A DNA stretch of 64,000 nt from Saccharicrinis carchari (GCF_900182605.1 NZ_FXTB01000013.1:1-64000), one strand, 5' to 3'. Shown: positions 46,905-57,880, numbered from the stretch's first letter. Notes: generated by a model not told the origin, from the letters alone. Translations and numbers: made by a program.

Positions 46905-46952
46905 GCCGAATTAAATACCTACTTTAATTCTAAATTGAATCGCAAGTATAAA
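46905..46952 (+). pseudogene. Relic of a second copy of the 46166 gene
   Basis: Bases 46905-46952 match 46541-46588 at 39 of 48 positions, including the 14-base run ttgaatcgcaagta. The similarity keeps the reading NTYFNxxLNRKYK. It suggests a tandem paralog now reduced to a fragment. The remaining gene-free stretch to 47253 has no recognisable gene. Confidence 0.5.
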
Positions 46953-47253
46953 GTCCCAGCATGCCTTCTGCTTAAAAACAGATGAACTGCTGGAACTTCG
47001 CTCAATTGTTATTTCCCCTGCATTGCTTGCCTGCAGCACATTGATCTGTCCGCCCCAGTCTAGGTTTATTTTTTTCTCACCTTCAGATTATCTCCTTAAT
47101 CCATTGCGTGCTGCTCCAACATTAACCCTTTTACTTAGGCAATAAGATGGTTGACCACCTAGGCCATACGGATAACAACAATAAAGTGGCTCCGGTATTT
47201 TAGTACTCCGCTAAAGGCATGGCAAAATATCCATCGCCGGTAGCAACAAAAAT

Positions 47254-47288
47254 AAAACCCGACAGCCAGTATACTGATACCTGTCGGG
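47254..47288 (-). terminator. Terminator of the GH15-TPS/TPP operon
   Basis: CCCGACAG/CTGTCGGG stem (47258-47265 with 47281-47288, 15-base loop) followed on the minus strand by TTTTATTTTT. It lies 38 bases after the GH15 stop. Confidence 0.8.
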
Positions 47289-47325
47289 ATGAGTAGTTAT
47301 TTAATCAGACCTTTTACTTTCGTTT

Positions 47326-49143
47326 TTACAATACTTCTCTATGTATGGCTCTTTTTAATATTTCATCATCCGTTATTTGGCCTCCTGATAACTTAATTGC
47401 TGTATCAATGAGTGCCAAGTGAGAATAGGCTTGCGGAAAATTACCCAACAAACGTTTAGATTTAAAGTCGATATCCTCGCTATAAAGTCCTAAATGATTG
47501 GAGTAGGATAACAATTGGTCAAACATTTGTTTGGCCTTCTCCTGTTCACCGATGGAATATAAACTATTGATCATCCAAAAAGTACAAATGGTAAAAGAAG
47601 AGGAAGGCAAGCCAAAGTCATCTTCATTTATATAACGATACATCAGTCCATCTACACACAATTCTTTTTCGATGGCTTTTACGGTTAATTTGTATTTCTC
47701 GTCGTCTGCATCAATAAAACCATAGGGTTCCATTAAAAGATTGGCCGCATCCTGATACTCCGATCCGTAAAACTGGGTAAAAGACTTGGTTTTTTCGTTC
47801 CAGCCATTTTTGTATATGTCTTCTTTTATGGTGTTGGCCAAGGGCACCCACCACTTCAAATACTCCTCTTTATTAATGATTTTTGCAATAGAAATAGCCC
47901 GGTCGATAGCCACCCAGCACAGCACTTTTGAAAAGGTAAAGTGCTTTTCTTCGGCACGAATCTCCCAAATGCCCTTATCTCTCTTATGCCAGTTGTTGGC
48001 TACAATTTTTACAATGCTTCGGGCAATAGTCCATAAGTTTTCGCCTGTTTCAAGTGTGGTGTCAAAAAGCCTGAAATGCTGAAGAATTACATCCATCAAC
48101 ACCCCATAGATATCATTTTGCTTTTGAATATAGGCTGCATTTCCGATTCTAACCGGCTTAGAATTTTCATAACCCGCCAGATGTGTCAACTCTTTTTCGG
48201 TGAGCACTTTTTCCTTGTTGATACCATACATAATTTGTATTTTCTCATCTTTGTCGGGTATAATATCAACAATAAAATTGATAAACCTTTTCACCGTGTT
48301 CAAATGCCCCAACTTGGCCATTACCTTAATTACCATCGAGGCATCCCTAATCCAACAAAAACGGTAATCCCAGTTGCGCTCCTCGCCAATCGTTTCTGGC
48401 AAAGAAGTGGTAGCTGCCGCCAATACCGCTCCCGTTTTATCGTAACTCAACATTTTAAGGGTAAGGGCACTTCTTAATATTTCGGGCTGATATTTTGTAA
48501 ATGTAGTTATTTCACCTGTCCAATCGAGCCAGTACACCTTGGTTTTACACAACTTTACAAATTGTAAATCAACGGTTTGCGTAAGTAACTTTTGGTTATA
48601 ACTAAGCAACACAAAAGCATCTTTCTCCAGGGTAATCGTAGCCCTGTTCACGATATCGTTTTTCGAAAAATCGGTATATAGATAAAGTGAATCGTAGTAT
48701 CCTTCCTTGGTAAAACTCTTTATGCAATCGTCCTTTACAATTACTCCGGTTTCAAATTCTGCGTATTCGAGCCTGGCATCGTAATCAATTACAAACTTGG
48801 GTTTACCCGACAGGTGCTTAAAATAGCGAATCACATCCGGCGGATTATAATAACCGGTTCCTTCTAATTTGTATCTGGGCATAAAATCCTGCACCTCAAA
48901 TGCGCCTTCCTCGCTTGAGAATTTGGTACAAAGTATACTTGTATTTTTTAAGTAACGTTGTTCAATCTTATAGTTTTCACTAACATTTATTTTAAAACTG
49001 CCTCCTTTTTCCTGATCTAATAAGGCCGCAAATATGGTGGATGCATCAAAATCGGGTAAGCTGCACCAATCAATTGATCCTGTTTTAGAAATTAATGCTG
49101 CCGATTTACAATTTCCAATAATTCCGTAATCCAAATTATTCAT
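47326..49143 (-). CDS. Glycoside hydrolase family 15 protein, possible trehalase
   Basis: A 605-residue cytoplasmic GH15 protein (no signal peptide) beginning NNLDYGIIGNCKSAALISKTGSIDWCSLPDFD, the usual start of bacterial GH15 glucoamylase-like enzymes; WDYRFCWIRDASMVIKVM (about residue 258) is the conserved (alpha/alpha)6-barrel motif. GH15 includes glucoamylases, isomaltose hydrolases and trehalases. Because it lies 9 bases after the trehalose synthesis gene in one operon, trehalose is the most likely substrate (inference), giving a synthesis-and-breakdown pair. Confidence 0.9.
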   Translation of the reverse strand: MNNLDYGIIGNCKSAALISKTGSIDWCSLPDFDASTIFAALLDQEKGGSFKINVSENYKIEQRYLKNTSILCTKFSSEEGAFEVQDFMPRYKLEGTGYYNPPDVIRYFKHLSGKPKFVIDYDARLEYAEFETGVIVKDDCIKSFTKEGYYDSLYLYTDFSKNDIVNRATITLEKDAFVLLSYNQKLLTQTVDLQFVKLCKTKVYWLDWTGEITTFTKYQPEILRSALTLKMLSYDKTGAVLAAATTSLPETIGEERNWDYRFCWIRDASMVIKVMAKLGHLNTVKRFINFIVDIIPDKDEKIQIMYGINKEKVLTEKELTHLAGYENSKPVRIGNAAYIQKQNDIYGVLMDVILQHFRLFDTTLETGENLWTIARSIVKIVANNWHKRDKGIWEIRAEEKHFTFSKVLCWVAIDRAISIAKIINKEEYLKWWVPLANTIKEDIYKNGWNEKTKSFTQFYGSEYQDAANLLMEPYGFIDADDEKYKLTVKAIEKELCVDGLMYRYINEDDFGLPSSSFTICTFWMINSLYSIGEQEKAKQMFDQLLSYSNHLGLYSEDIDFKSKRLLGNFPQAYSHLALIDTAIKLSGGQITDDEILKRAIHREVL

Positions 49144-49152
49144 TCTAATAAT

Positions 49153-51357
49153 TTACTTCGTTAATAATTTATTTAACAAACTTCTGACTTCTTTATAATT
49201 ACCCACATAGTACTTTGCCGCCGACCTGTCGGTGCCCACTTTAATGGTGATTGACTCCTCCGGTAATGCTTTAAACAGGTACTCATCAGTCCAATCGTCG
49301 CCCATGGCCATAATAAAGTCATAGCTGCCATCATGTATATACTCCAATGCAGCGGATCCCTTGTTGATTCCGGCCACTTTAATTTCAATCACTTTGCTGC
49401 CTTCCAATATCTCCAGATCCTGATTAATGATGAGGTTGGACAAATCGGTGGTGAGCTCCAAAGCACGCAATGCACCCAGCTCTACATCTGCTTTTCGATA
49501 ATGCCATACTAAAGAGTGCGATTTTTCCTCGATAATACTCCCGGCCGTTCTATCCATATACGATTCCAACACCGGCCTGATATTTTCTTTCCAATTGCTT
49601 CGTGTGTTGGTACGCTCTTTCCATTCTCCATCTTTATCTTTTGTCCAGGCACCATGTTCGGCAATAAGCGAAAAGCCGGAGTCGCCAAACCACTCGTTTA
49701 AGGTAACTTTATCGCGTCCGCTGATGATTACTAATTCCGTTTTGTCATCCAAATGCGATTTCTTTAGCAATTGCAACAACTCTTTGTCGGGTTTGGCATC
49801 GCCCGGAAGGCTAAAGAATTTTTGCAATGTTCCGTCATAATCCAAAAACAACAATCTACTTTTGGCTTTTTGATATTGGGATAAAAATTTTTCGATATTT
49901 TTTCCCGACACTTTACGTGCCTGGTTTATTTCCTGCTTTTTACTGGTCTTCTCCAAGTTATCCATAAAATCAGAGGCCCATTTATGCACGTCGTATCTTT
50001 TAATGCGCTCTTGCATCGTGTGCATTGCATTCGTTTGGTCGTCCTGATCCATGGTAAGGGCTGCGTAAATAGCATCCGACACCGCTTTTATATTAAATGG
50101 GTTTACGGATAAGGCCTCGCCCAGCTCCTTTGCTGCCCCCGCCATCTCGCTTAAAATAAGTACTCCCTTATGCCCTGCTTTTGTGGCAATAAACTCTTTG
50201 GCCACCAAGTTCATACCATCTCGTAAGGGCGTTAACAATCCAATATCTGCCGAGCTGTACAATTCTATTAAATTATCGAATGGTAACGAACGATAAAAAT
50301 AAATAATAGGGTTCCAACCCAGGGTTCCGAATTCACCATTTACTCCCCCCACAAGTTCTTCAATTTCTCTTTTTAAATTTTGGTACTGCTCCACATCTTC
50401 ACGTGAAGGAACAGTGAGCATTAAGAGCGATACTTTTCCCCTAAACTCGGGATGATCCGTCAAAAACCTTTTAAAAGCGTTAATCCGATGCGGTATGCCT
50501 TTTGTATAGTCTAAACGATCAATTGACAGGATGAGTTTTCGATTCGGCTCACCCATCAAAAAACGATCTATCTCCTGATGCTGCTTCGAGCGTTCCTGTA
50601 TGGGTTTACTTTGTACTTCAAGCGCTTTACGCTCAAATTTTTCGTAATCGATACCCATAGGAAAAACATCCACATACACATGCCGACCGTCCATCGAAAC
50701 CGTATTAAAATCAATATCGTGCCCTAACAAGCGTTTTACCGAACTTATAAAATGACGGGCATAATCGTAGGTATGAAATCCTATTAAGTCGGCACCTAAC
50801 ATGCCACACAAAATTTCCTCGCGCCAAGGTAAAATCCTTATAATTTCGTACGAGGGAAAAGGAATATGCAAAAAGAAACCTATGCGTATATCAGGTCGTT
50901 GCTTCCGAATCATTTCCGGAACCAAAAGCAACTGATAATCGTGAACCCAAACGGTATCACCTTTTTTGGTGTGCTTTAAAATTGACTCGGCAAACATTTC
51001 ATTTACCTTTTTATATGCGTCCCAATAATCCTCTTTAAAAGAAGCGTACTCGGTAAAATAATGAAACAGGGGCCACAATGTGGCATTACTAAAGCCATCG
51101 TAGTAATTCTCTATCAAATCGCTTTCCATATAAAGCGGAATACAGTGTTCGTCCGAAAGCAGTTTTTCAATCTTTTTTTTATCCTTGCTGTCGTCAACAT
51201 CTATGCCGGGCCAACCTATCCATACGCTGTCGTTTTTTTTATGATACGATTTTAAACCTGTAGCCAGTCCGCCGGCACTGGGCTCAACGGTAAAGTCACC
51301 TTCTACTTCATTAATTTTTACAGGCAGGCGATTTGATGCGATAATTAATCTATCCAT
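49153..51357 (-). CDS. Bifunctional trehalose-6-phosphate synthase/phosphatase
   Basis: A 734-residue OtsA-OtsB fusion. Residues 1-465 are the GT20 synthase joining UDP-glucose to glucose 6-phosphate: SNRLPV at the start, GWPG at 48-51, VWVHDYQLLLVPEMIR, IGFFLHIPFPSYEI, SIDRLDYTKGIPHR and DGMNLVAKEF. Residues 500-734 are a HAD-type trehalose-6-phosphate phosphatase with LDYDGTL, ISGRDK and MGDDWTDEYLF. Together they make trehalose, a compatible solute and stress protectant. Divergent from ablA across 333 bases. Confidence 0.95.
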   Translation of the reverse strand: MDRLIIASNRLPVKINEVEGDFTVEPSAGGLATGLKSYHKKNDSVWIGWPGIDVDDSKDKKKIEKLLSDEHCIPLYMESDLIENYYDGFSNATLWPLFHYFTEYASFKEDYWDAYKKVNEMFAESILKHTKKGDTVWVHDYQLLLVPEMIRKQRPDIRIGFFLHIPFPSYEIIRILPWREEILCGMLGADLIGFHTYDYARHFISSVKRLLGHDIDFNTVSMDGRHVYVDVFPMGIDYEKFERKALEVQSKPIQERSKQHQEIDRFLMGEPNRKLILSIDRLDYTKGIPHRINAFKRFLTDHPEFRGKVSLLMLTVPSREDVEQYQNLKREIEELVGGVNGEFGTLGWNPIIYFYRSLPFDNLIELYSSADIGLLTPLRDGMNLVAKEFIATKAGHKGVLILSEMAGAAKELGEALSVNPFNIKAVSDAIYAALTMDQDDQTNAMHTMQERIKRYDVHKWASDFMDNLEKTSKKQEINQARKVSGKNIEKFLSQYQKAKSRLLFLDYDGTLQKFFSLPGDAKPDKELLQLLKKSHLDDKTELVIISGRDKVTLNEWFGDSGFSLIAEHGAWTKDKDGEWKERTNTRSNWKENIRPVLESYMDRTAGSIIEEKSHSLVWHYRKADVELGALRALELTTDLSNLIINQDLEILEGSKVIEIKVAGINKGSAALEYIHDGSYDFIMAMGDDWTDEYLFKALPEESITIKVGTDRSAAKYYVGNYKEVRSLLNKLLTK

Positions 51358-51511
51358 GGTATTGTCTATGATCTTGTTTATAACTTATGTAGAAATTAAC
51401 TCATAATGCTAAGATAATCAAATTAAGATTTTTAACCAGTCTTTTTGCGTTTTAATAGATACAAAACAGGCCTTACGCGAGTTTAGAAAAAATTCCTTAT
51501 TACAAAATTCG

Positions 51512-51519
51512 TATATTTG
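51512..51519 (+). promoter_or_regulatory. -7 promoter element upstream of ablA (candidate)
   Basis: TATATTTG, and a second TATTTTTG at 51532-51539, match TAnnTTTG in the 333-base interval between the trehalose and ablA genes. The interval also holds a direct repeat (AATAAACATTTTTAT at 51603-51617 and 51623-51637) and no gene. Confidence 0.35.
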
Positions 51520-51690
51520 TTGTATAGAAACTATTTTTGATGCTTTCTATAAAAGATGAACCTATACTTGACATAAAAGTTTAATAAAAAAAGCAACCAC
51601 TTAATAAACATTTTTATAAAACAATAAACATTTTTATTATTCTAACTCCATTGGTACTTATACTAATGACAACGTAACAAACTAGTGCGT

Positions 51691-53004
51691 ATGATTTACG
51701 ACAAAGAACAAAAAGAAATTGCAAGTAGAATGGACAACAAGTCCAAATTAACCAACTGGAAAGACTGGAAATGGCAGCTTAGGCACGCCATTCGATCGAT
51801 GGAGAAATTTGAGCAGCTCACCGGTATTAAATTCGACGACAAAGAGAGAGTCAACCTACGCAAAACATTCGATAAATTTCCGCTATCCATTACCCCCTAT
51901 TACCTATCCCTCATCGACAAAAAAAATTATAAGAACGACCCGGTTTTTAAACAAGCATTCGGCGGCATAGAAGAATTAACCACCCTACAATCTGAACTTG
52001 AAGACCCCTTATCAGAAGACAAAGATAGCCCGGTAGAAGGCATCACCCACCGCTATCCGGACAGGGTGCTTTTTCATGTAAGTAACATATGCGCCATGTA
52101 TTGCCGCCATTGCACACGCAAGCGCAAAGTGGGCGACATTGATTCAGTGCCATCCAAAGACCAATTGAACCAGGGCATAGAATATATAAAAAACACACCA
52201 CAAGTAAGGGACGTGCTGCTTTCAGGAGGGGATCCCCTAATGCTCACAGACGAAAAGCTAGACTGGCTACTATCCGAGATTAGTCAGATACCACATGTGG
52301 AGATTATCCGTATAGGAACCAGGGTACCGGTGGTTTTACCCTATAGAATTACCGATAAGCTAATTTCGATATTAAAAAAATATCAACCTCTCTGGATAAA
52401 CACCCATTTTAACCATCCCAACGAAATCACCACTTCCTCAAAAGAGGCATTGGCTATGCTGGCCGACGGTGGATTTCCATTGGGCAACCAGTCGGTATTA
52501 TTGGCCGATGTAAACGATTGCCCCCGGATAATGAAAACACTATTGCACAAGTTGATACAAAACAGGGTTCGCCCATACTATCTTTATCAGTGCGATCTGT
52601 CCGAAGGGCTATCTCACTTTAGAACACCCATTGGCAAAGGAATAGAAATTATGGAAAGCCTGATAGGCCACACCAGTGGCTTTGCTCGCCCCACCTATGT
52701 GATAGATGCCCCGGGTGGAGGTGGCAAAATACCCGTTATGCCCAATTATATCATATCGTGGTCTACCAACAAAGTGATACTGCGTAATTACGAAGGCGTT
52801 ATTACCACCTACAAGGAACCCGACAGCTATGAAGCCAGGGTATGTGACAGAGATTGTGACATCTGCACCTTGGATTTAAACTTGAACGAAGACAGCGAAA
52901 TGGAAGCTGTAGGTATCGAGAAATTACTTTCGGATCATGACGACACGATATCGTTGGTACCTGAACATAACGACAGATTACACAGGAGGGGTGAAAATGA
53001 GTGA
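51691..53004 (+). CDS. ablA: Lysine 2,3-aminomutase
   Basis: A radical-SAM, PLP-dependent enzyme that converts L-lysine to L-beta-lysine. The 437-residue protein has the cluster motif Cys134-x3-Cys138-x2-Cys141 (ICAMYCRHC) and the PLP lysine in PGGGGK (Lys346), and three or four Cys in the C-terminal zinc region (CDRDCDIC). It overlaps ablB by 8 bases, so the product is beta-lysine for acetylation rather than for lysine fermentation. The ATG at 51691 is preferred; an in-frame GTG lies at 51685. Confidence 0.93.
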   Translation: MIYDKEQKEIASRMDNKSKLTNWKDWKWQLRHAIRSMEKFEQLTGIKFDDKERVNLRKTFDKFPLSITPYYLSLIDKKNYKNDPVFKQAFGGIEELTTLQSELEDPLSEDKDSPVEGITHRYPDRVLFHVSNICAMYCRHCTRKRKVGDIDSVPSKDQLNQGIEYIKNTPQVRDVLLSGGDPLMLTDEKLDWLLSEISQIPHVEIIRIGTRVPVVLPYRITDKLISILKKYQPLWINTHFNHPNEITTSSKEALAMLADGGFPLGNQSVLLADVNDCPRIMKTLLHKLIQNRVRPYYLYQCDLSEGLSHFRTPIGKGIEIMESLIGHTSGFARPTYVIDAPGGGGKIPVMPNYIISWSTNKVILRNYEGVITTYKEPDSYEARVCDRDCDICTLDLNLNEDSEMEAVGIEKLLSDHDDTISLVPEHNDRLHRRGENE

Positions 53005-53833
53005 TCAATTTGAGACAATTGGGCATGGAACGCATATTCAGCACGAAAAACTCAACGACCGCATTTACCTGCTGAAACTTGATGCCCGGGATGCTAAAGC
53101 AACTTTGGACATAATGCGGCAATTGGCTCAGGAAAACAATTATAGCAAAATATTTTGTAAAGTTCCCAAGCCTGTGGCGCCCCTTTTTATGGCAGACGGT
53201 TATATTATGGAGGCCTGCATTCCCAACTTTTATAACAGCTCGACAGACGTATTTTTTATGTCGAAATTTTTAAATTCGGACAGGTTACTTCATATTGAAA
53301 AAAAACAACTCGCCAATTTATCTAAGCTGCTCTCCGAGCCCCCCCAAAAACCAACAACAAGCCAAGTAAAATCCAAATATCAGGTACGAAGACTGCATGA
53401 GTCGGATGCTGAACGGATTTCGGAAATATACAGAACGGTGTTTGAGAGTTATCCTTTTCCGATTGACAACCCGGAATACATAAAACAAACCATGGGCCAA
53501 AACGTGCAATATTATGGGGCTCAACTAAATGGTAAACTGGCCGCTTTGGCCTCTTCTGAAATGGATAGGGAAGGTAAATACGCCGAGATGACCGATTTTG
53601 CTACACTCCCGAAACATCATGGCAACAACCTATCCATGGTGCTACTAAAAACCATGGAACAACAAATGCAAGAGCAGGGTATCAAAACCCTGTTTACTAT
53701 AGCACGCTTAAATTCCATCCCCATGAACAAAACATTTTTGCGCTTAAACTATCACTATTCCGGAACCCTAATAAAAAACACCAACATCGCCGGAAAAATA
53801 GAAAGCATGAATGTTTATTATAAGTATGTTTAG
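52997..53833 (+). CDS. ablB: Beta-lysine N6-acetyltransferase
   Basis: AblB acetylates beta-lysine to N-epsilon-acetyl-beta-lysine, a compatible solute. The 278-residue protein has a variable N-terminal half (about 1-130) and a C-terminal GNAT domain (about 130-278, [46 protein letters not shown]). The start at 52997 is preferred because AGGAGGGG, an unusually strong ribosome-binding site for this genome, lies 5 bases upstream; the earlier start at 52937 would run through the end of ablA. Confidence 0.92.
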   Translation: MSDQFETIGHGTHIQHEKLNDRIYLLKLDARDAKATLDIMRQLAQENNYSKIFCKVPKPVAPLFMADGYIMEACIPNFYNSSTDVFFMSKFLNSDRLLHIEKKQLANLSKLLSEPPQKPTTSQVKSKYQVRRLHESDAERISEIYRTVFESYPFPIDNPEYIKQTMGQNVQYYGAQLNGKLAALASSEMDREGKYAEMTDFATLPKHHGNNLSMVLLKTMEQQMQEQGIKTLFTIARLNSIPMNKTFLRLNYHYSGTLIKNTNIAGKIESMNVYYKYV

Positions 53834-53907
53834 AATGATAGATACTAAGATTTATTGAGTTAGCATTTTAAGGGTATAAACGGAAATGCATTGTATTCAA
53901 TGTCTTT

Positions 53908-54111
53908 CATTAATGGGGCTGTCTCAAAAGTAAAAAATATTTTGACGTAAGGTACAAATTGCAAGTACCATGTAAATGGATCTTCCCTTTGTTCTTGAGA
54001 ACAAGGGGAAGTACGCCGCCAGCGGCGGTGGGATGGGAATCGTGAGGTGACCTCACTTACAATCTGTAAGTTTAAATGTTAAATAAAACACTTTTGAGAC
54101 AACCTCATTAA
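53908..54111. mobile_element. 192-base MITE with CATTAA target duplication
   Basis: The element spans 53914-54105 and is flanked by direct repeats CATTAA (53908-53913 and 54106-54111). Its ends are imperfect inverted repeats: TGGGGCTGTCTCAAAAG at the left and the complement AGGTTGTCTCAAAAG at the right; G(G/A)GGCTGTCTCAAAA-type ends are typical of some IS4/IS5/IS1182-group elements. Inside are several hairpins: CTTCCCTTTGTTC/GAACAAGGGGAAG, CCGCC/GGCGG, GTGAGGT/ACCTCAC and CTTACA/TGTAAG. No transposase is encoded, so it must be moved in trans. Confidence 0.75.
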
Positions 54112-54132
54112 AAATACAACACAGCATTTTTT

Positions 54133-55104
54133 TTAGTCGAAGGTTTGATTGGAAATGGACGATATTTTTATCATCTCCTCATACTCTTCGGCAGAAAGGT
54201 CGTTAAAGTAATAATGTGACGGATTTACTTTTTTGTTTTTAACATGCACCTCGTAATGCAAGTGAGGGGCGGTAGAAGTACCCGTATTGCCCACATAACC
54301 AATTACTTCGCCCCGCTTGACTTTTTGCCCCCTCCTAACATTAAAGTCCGATAAATGCGCATAAAGGGTGGTAAAACCAAAGCCATGATCGATTTCTATC
54401 CTATTGCCATAACCTGTTTTTTCGCGGGTTATTTTAGACACCGTACCATCACCTGTAGCATAAATTTCTGTTCCGGTTGGTGCGGTAAAGTCCATCCCCG
54501 AATGGAAACGTCGTGTTTTATAAATGGGGTGTATCCGGTAACCCCAGCCCGAAGCCGTCCTTTTCAGATCTTTATTTGACAGCGGCATGATGGCAGGGAT
54601 GCTCTTGATCATCTCTTCGTTTTTCTTGGCCATCTCAATAATTTCATCGAAGGATTTTGATTGCACATAGGCTTGCTTCATCACCACATCCAACTTTTTA
54701 GCGGTAGCCATCACCAGCTCCGCATTTTCTAAATCCTGCAATTGCTCATACCTGTTTACACCGCCAAAACCGGCCTTACGAATAGAGTTGGGAATAGAAT
54801 CAGCCTGAAAAATAACGCGGTAAATATTTTCATCGCGTCTTTGTATGTCGTCCAAAACTTTTACCGTTTGATCCAAGCGCTGGCTCATAATCTCAAACTG
54901 CGTGGTTAAACGGGCATTTTCACGTTTTAGGCGGAGTTCTTTGGGGCTGTCCAGTAAATAAGAGTAGGCAAAAAAATACAGCAGCCCCAACACACTGCCA
55001 AAAAAGAAATAGAATAAGGTACGAGACAGATAATACTTCATACCCGTTTCTATTTTATCGTAACTTAAACTATCCGGGTTATATCTGAATTTAACTTTAG
55101 CCAT
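54133..55104 (-). CDS. M23 family metallopeptidase with coiled coil
   Basis: A 323-residue inner-membrane protein: cytoplasmic N-terminus (SLSYDKIETGMKYYLSRTLFYFFFG), transmembrane helix (about 30-50), a coiled-coil segment (about 55-105), and a C-terminal M23 peptidase domain (about 195-295) with the zinc residues in HSGMDF and HLHYEVH. Such proteins cut peptidoglycan or activate amidases. Location divergent from alaS is common in Bacteroidota. Its minus-strand -7 box TAATTTTG lies at 55163-55156. Confidence 0.88.
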   Translation of the reverse strand: MAKVKFRYNPDSLSYDKIETGMKYYLSRTLFYFFFGSVLGLLYFFAYSYLLDSPKELRLKRENARLTTQFEIMSQRLDQTVKVLDDIQRRDENIYRVIFQADSIPNSIRKAGFGGVNRYEQLQDLENAELVMATAKKLDVVMKQAYVQSKSFDEIIEMAKKNEEMIKSIPAIMPLSNKDLKRTASGWGYRIHPIYKTRRFHSGMDFTAPTGTEIYATGDGTVSKITREKTGYGNRIEIDHGFGFTTLYAHLSDFNVRRGQKVKRGEVIGYVGNTGTSTAPHLHYEVHVKNKKVNPSHYYFNDLSAEEYEEMIKISSISNQTFD

Positions 55105-55155
55105 TCAAAAAAAGAAGTTTTATTTCCCTACAAGGAATTTTACCGATACTTTCTG

Positions 55156-55182
55156 CAAAATTAGGGAAATAATCTACCTTTG
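55156..55182. promoter_or_regulatory. Back-to-back promoters of the M23 gene and alaS
   Basis: Minus strand: TAATTTTG (55163-55156) with GTTG (55186-55183) 19 bases upstream. Plus strand: TACCTTTG (55175-55182), with a weak TTCTG-type -33 region near 55151-55155. The two -7 boxes are 11 bases apart, so the promoters overlap. Confidence 0.5.
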
Positions 55183-55237
55183 CAACCTATAATTTAACCC
55201 GAATCCAGAAAAAAATAAAATAATAACAACGACTGAT

Positions 55238-57868
55238 ATGAACGCTTCGGATGTAAGACAAAGTTTTTGGACCTTTTTTGAATCAAAACAGCATCAAATC
55301 GTACCCTCCGCCCCCATGGTAATTAAAAACGATCCTACCCTCATGTTTACCAACGCGGGCATGAACCAGTTCAAGGCTATCTTCTTGGGCAATAGTAAAC
55401 CTACCGCGCTACGGGTGGCCAACTCCCAAAAATGCCTGCGCGTTTCGGGAAAGCACAACGACCTGGAAGAAGTTGGCCGGGATACCTATCATCATACCAT
55501 GTTTGAGATGTTGGGCAACTGGTCGTTTGGCGATTATTTTAAAAAGGAAGCTATTGACTGGGCATGGGAATATCTTACCGAAGTTTTAAAAATAGATAAG
55601 GACAGGCTTTATGCCTCAGTGTTTGAAGGGGATAAGGATATGGAACTCCCCAAAGATATGGAAGCATTCAACCTTTGGAACAAGTATCTACCAGAGGAAA
55701 GAATAATCAATGGCAACCGTAAGGATAATTTTTGGGAAATGGGCGATGCAGGTCCTTGTGGACCTTGTTCCGAAATACATATCGATTTGCGCCCCAACGA
55801 AGAGAGGAGCAGAAAGCCGGGGGGCGATTTGGTGAACGCAGATCATCCCGAAGTAATTGAAATATGGAATCTGGTGTTTATTCAGTATAACCGTAAAGCC
55901 AATGGCGATCTGGAATCCTTACCGGCCAAACACGTTGATACCGGTATGGGCTTTGAGCGTTTATGTCGCGTTCTACAGCACAAGCAGTCGAACTACGATA
56001 CCGATCTTTTTGCCCCTATTATTAATGCCATTGCCAATATTACCGGCATAAACTACGGAAAAAGCGAAGATGGCGACATTGCCATGCGGGTAATTGCCGA
56101 TCACATCCGCACCATTGCTTTTTCCATTACCGATGGTCAGCTGCCTTCCAACAACAAAGCAGGTTACGTTATTCGCCGTATTTTACGCCGAGCTGTACGT
56201 TATGGTTATACTTTTTTGGGACAACGCCAACCGTTTATGCACAAATTACTTCCGGCATTGATAAACACGATGGGCGATGCTTATCCTGAACTTATAAATC
56301 AGCAGGAGTTGATTGGTAAAGTGATAATGGAAGAAGAAGTTTCGTTTTTGCGTACGCTGGCAACCGGTATCTCCATGCTGGAAAAGATAATGGTTCAAAC
56401 AAAAAAGGGCAATTACAAAGTGGTTGACGGAAAAGTTGCCTTTGAGCTTTACGATACCTATGGTTTCCCATTGGATTTAACTGAGCTTATATTGAAAGAA
56501 AATAACCTGGTGGTAAACCGTAAGGAATTCGAAGCCGAGATGGAAGCGCAAAAGAATCGTGCCAGAAATGCCACAGCCATAGAAACGGAGGATTGGATTA
56601 CCCTTGTACATGATGATGTAGAAGAATTTATTGGTTATGATTACTTGGAGAGCGATGTTACCATTACAAAGTACCGCAAGATAACAGCTAAAAACAAAAC
56701 ATTGTACCAATTGGTATTCAACATCACCCCTTTTTATGCCGAGAGTGGCGGACAGGTGGGCGATACGGGTTATATTGACAATGGTACAGAAAAGGTGGAG
56801 ATAATAGATACAAAAAAAGAAAACAACCTGATTGTACATATCACCAAAAAACTACCCACTAACATAAAGGGTGAATTTAAAGCCTTTGTAAACCGGGATA
56901 AACGACAGAGCACCGCTAACAACCATACGGCAACACACCTCTTGCACCAGGCACTGCGACAAGTATTGGGTTCACATGTAGAACAAAAGGGCTCGCTGGT
57001 ACACCCGGATCATCTACGTTTTGACTTTGCACACTTTCAGAAGATGAGCCGCGAAGAGATAGAAGAAGTGGAGCAATACGTTAATAAACGCATTAGAGCA
57101 AATTATTCGATTGAAGAGATGCGCGACATACCCGTGGCCAAAGCACACGATATGGGTGCATTAATGCTTTTTGGCGAAAAGTATGGCGACCTGGTACGTG
57201 CCATAAAATTTGGCGATTCGATTGAGCTTTGCGGTGGTACGCACGTAAAGCACACCGGCGAAATAGGTTTTTTCAAAATACTTAGCGAAGCGTCTATCTC
57301 CTCCGGCATAAGGCGGATAGAAGCCGTTACCGGACAAAAAGCTGAAGCCTTGATTCAAGGACAGCACCGCCTGCTCATAGCGCTGAGTGAGATGTTTAAA
57401 TCGTCGGGTAACCTGGAAAAAAACATTGCTGCACTAATTAAGGACAACAGCCAACTAAGCAAGGAGTTGGACACGATGAAACAAAACTACATCAACATCG
57501 AAAAACGTAACTTGATGGATAGTGCAGTTGAAATAAATGGCACATCTGTTATTACAGCCAAAGTAAATTCCATATTAGCCGATAAGCTAAAAGACCTGGC
57601 TTTTCAGCTAAAAAATGAAATGGGTAATTTTGTGGCTGTATTGGGGGCTGTAAACAACAGAAAACCACAACTGAGCGTTATCACATCCGACGAGCTGGCC
57701 GGCTCGGGCAAGATAAATGCCGTAGAGCTTATTCGCCATTGTGCCAAAGAAATTCAAGGCGGTGGAGGTGGACAGCCCTTTTTTGCCACAGCAGGTGGTA
57801 AAAATGCCGATGGACTAGATGCCGCAATCGAAAAAGCTAAAGCTTTTGTAACCGAGAAGTTAAGTTAG
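55238..57868 (+). CDS. alaS: Alanyl-tRNA synthetase
   Basis: AlaRS charges tRNA-Ala. The 876-residue protein has the class II catalytic core (about 1-240, [36 protein letters not shown]), the tRNA-recognition domain, an editing domain (about 555-710) with zinc/editing residues in [10 protein letters not shown] and [15 protein letters not shown], and the C-Ala oligomerisation/DHHA1 domain ending [16 protein letters not shown]. All expected motifs are present. Confidence 0.97.
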   Translation: MNASDVRQSFWTFFESKQHQIVPSAPMVIKNDPTLMFTNAGMNQFKAIFLGNSKPTALRVANSQKCLRVSGKHNDLEEVGRDTYHHTMFEMLGNWSFGDYFKKEAIDWAWEYLTEVLKIDKDRLYASVFEGDKDMELPKDMEAFNLWNKYLPEERIINGNRKDNFWEMGDAGPCGPCSEIHIDLRPNEERSRKPGGDLVNADHPEVIEIWNLVFIQYNRKANGDLESLPAKHVDTGMGFERLCRVLQHKQSNYDTDLFAPIINAIANITGINYGKSEDGDIAMRVIADHIRTIAFSITDGQLPSNNKAGYVIRRILRRAVRYGYTFLGQRQPFMHKLLPALINTMGDAYPELINQQELIGKVIMEEEVSFLRTLATGISMLEKIMVQTKKGNYKVVDGKVAFELYDTYGFPLDLTELILKENNLVVNRKEFEAEMEAQKNRARNATAIETEDWITLVHDDVEEFIGYDYLESDVTITKYRKITAKNKTLYQLVFNITPFYAESGGQVGDTGYIDNGTEKVEIIDTKKENNLIVHITKKLPTNIKGEFKAFVNRDKRQSTANNHTATHLLHQALRQVLGSHVEQKGSLVHPDHLRFDFAHFQKMSREEIEEVEQYVNKRIRANYSIEEMRDIPVAKAHDMGALMLFGEKYGDLVRAIKFGDSIELCGGTHVKHTGEIGFFKILSEASISSGIRRIEAVTGQKAEALIQGQHRLLIALSEMFKSSGNLEKNIAALIKDNSQLSKELDTMKQNYINIEKRNLMDSAVEINGTSVITAKVNSILADKLKDLAFQLKNEMGNFVAVLGAVNNRKPQLSVITSDELAGSGKINAVELIRHCAKEIQGGGGGQPFFATAGGKNADGLDAAIEKAKAFVTEKLS

Positions 57869-57880
57869 CGAAAAACTATA

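Noticed and set aside
47000-47140. Minus-strand open frame reading NLDWGGQINVLQASNAGEITIE
   Set aside because: About 40 codons, bounded by stops, no start and no recognised family; could be a relic but cannot be supported.
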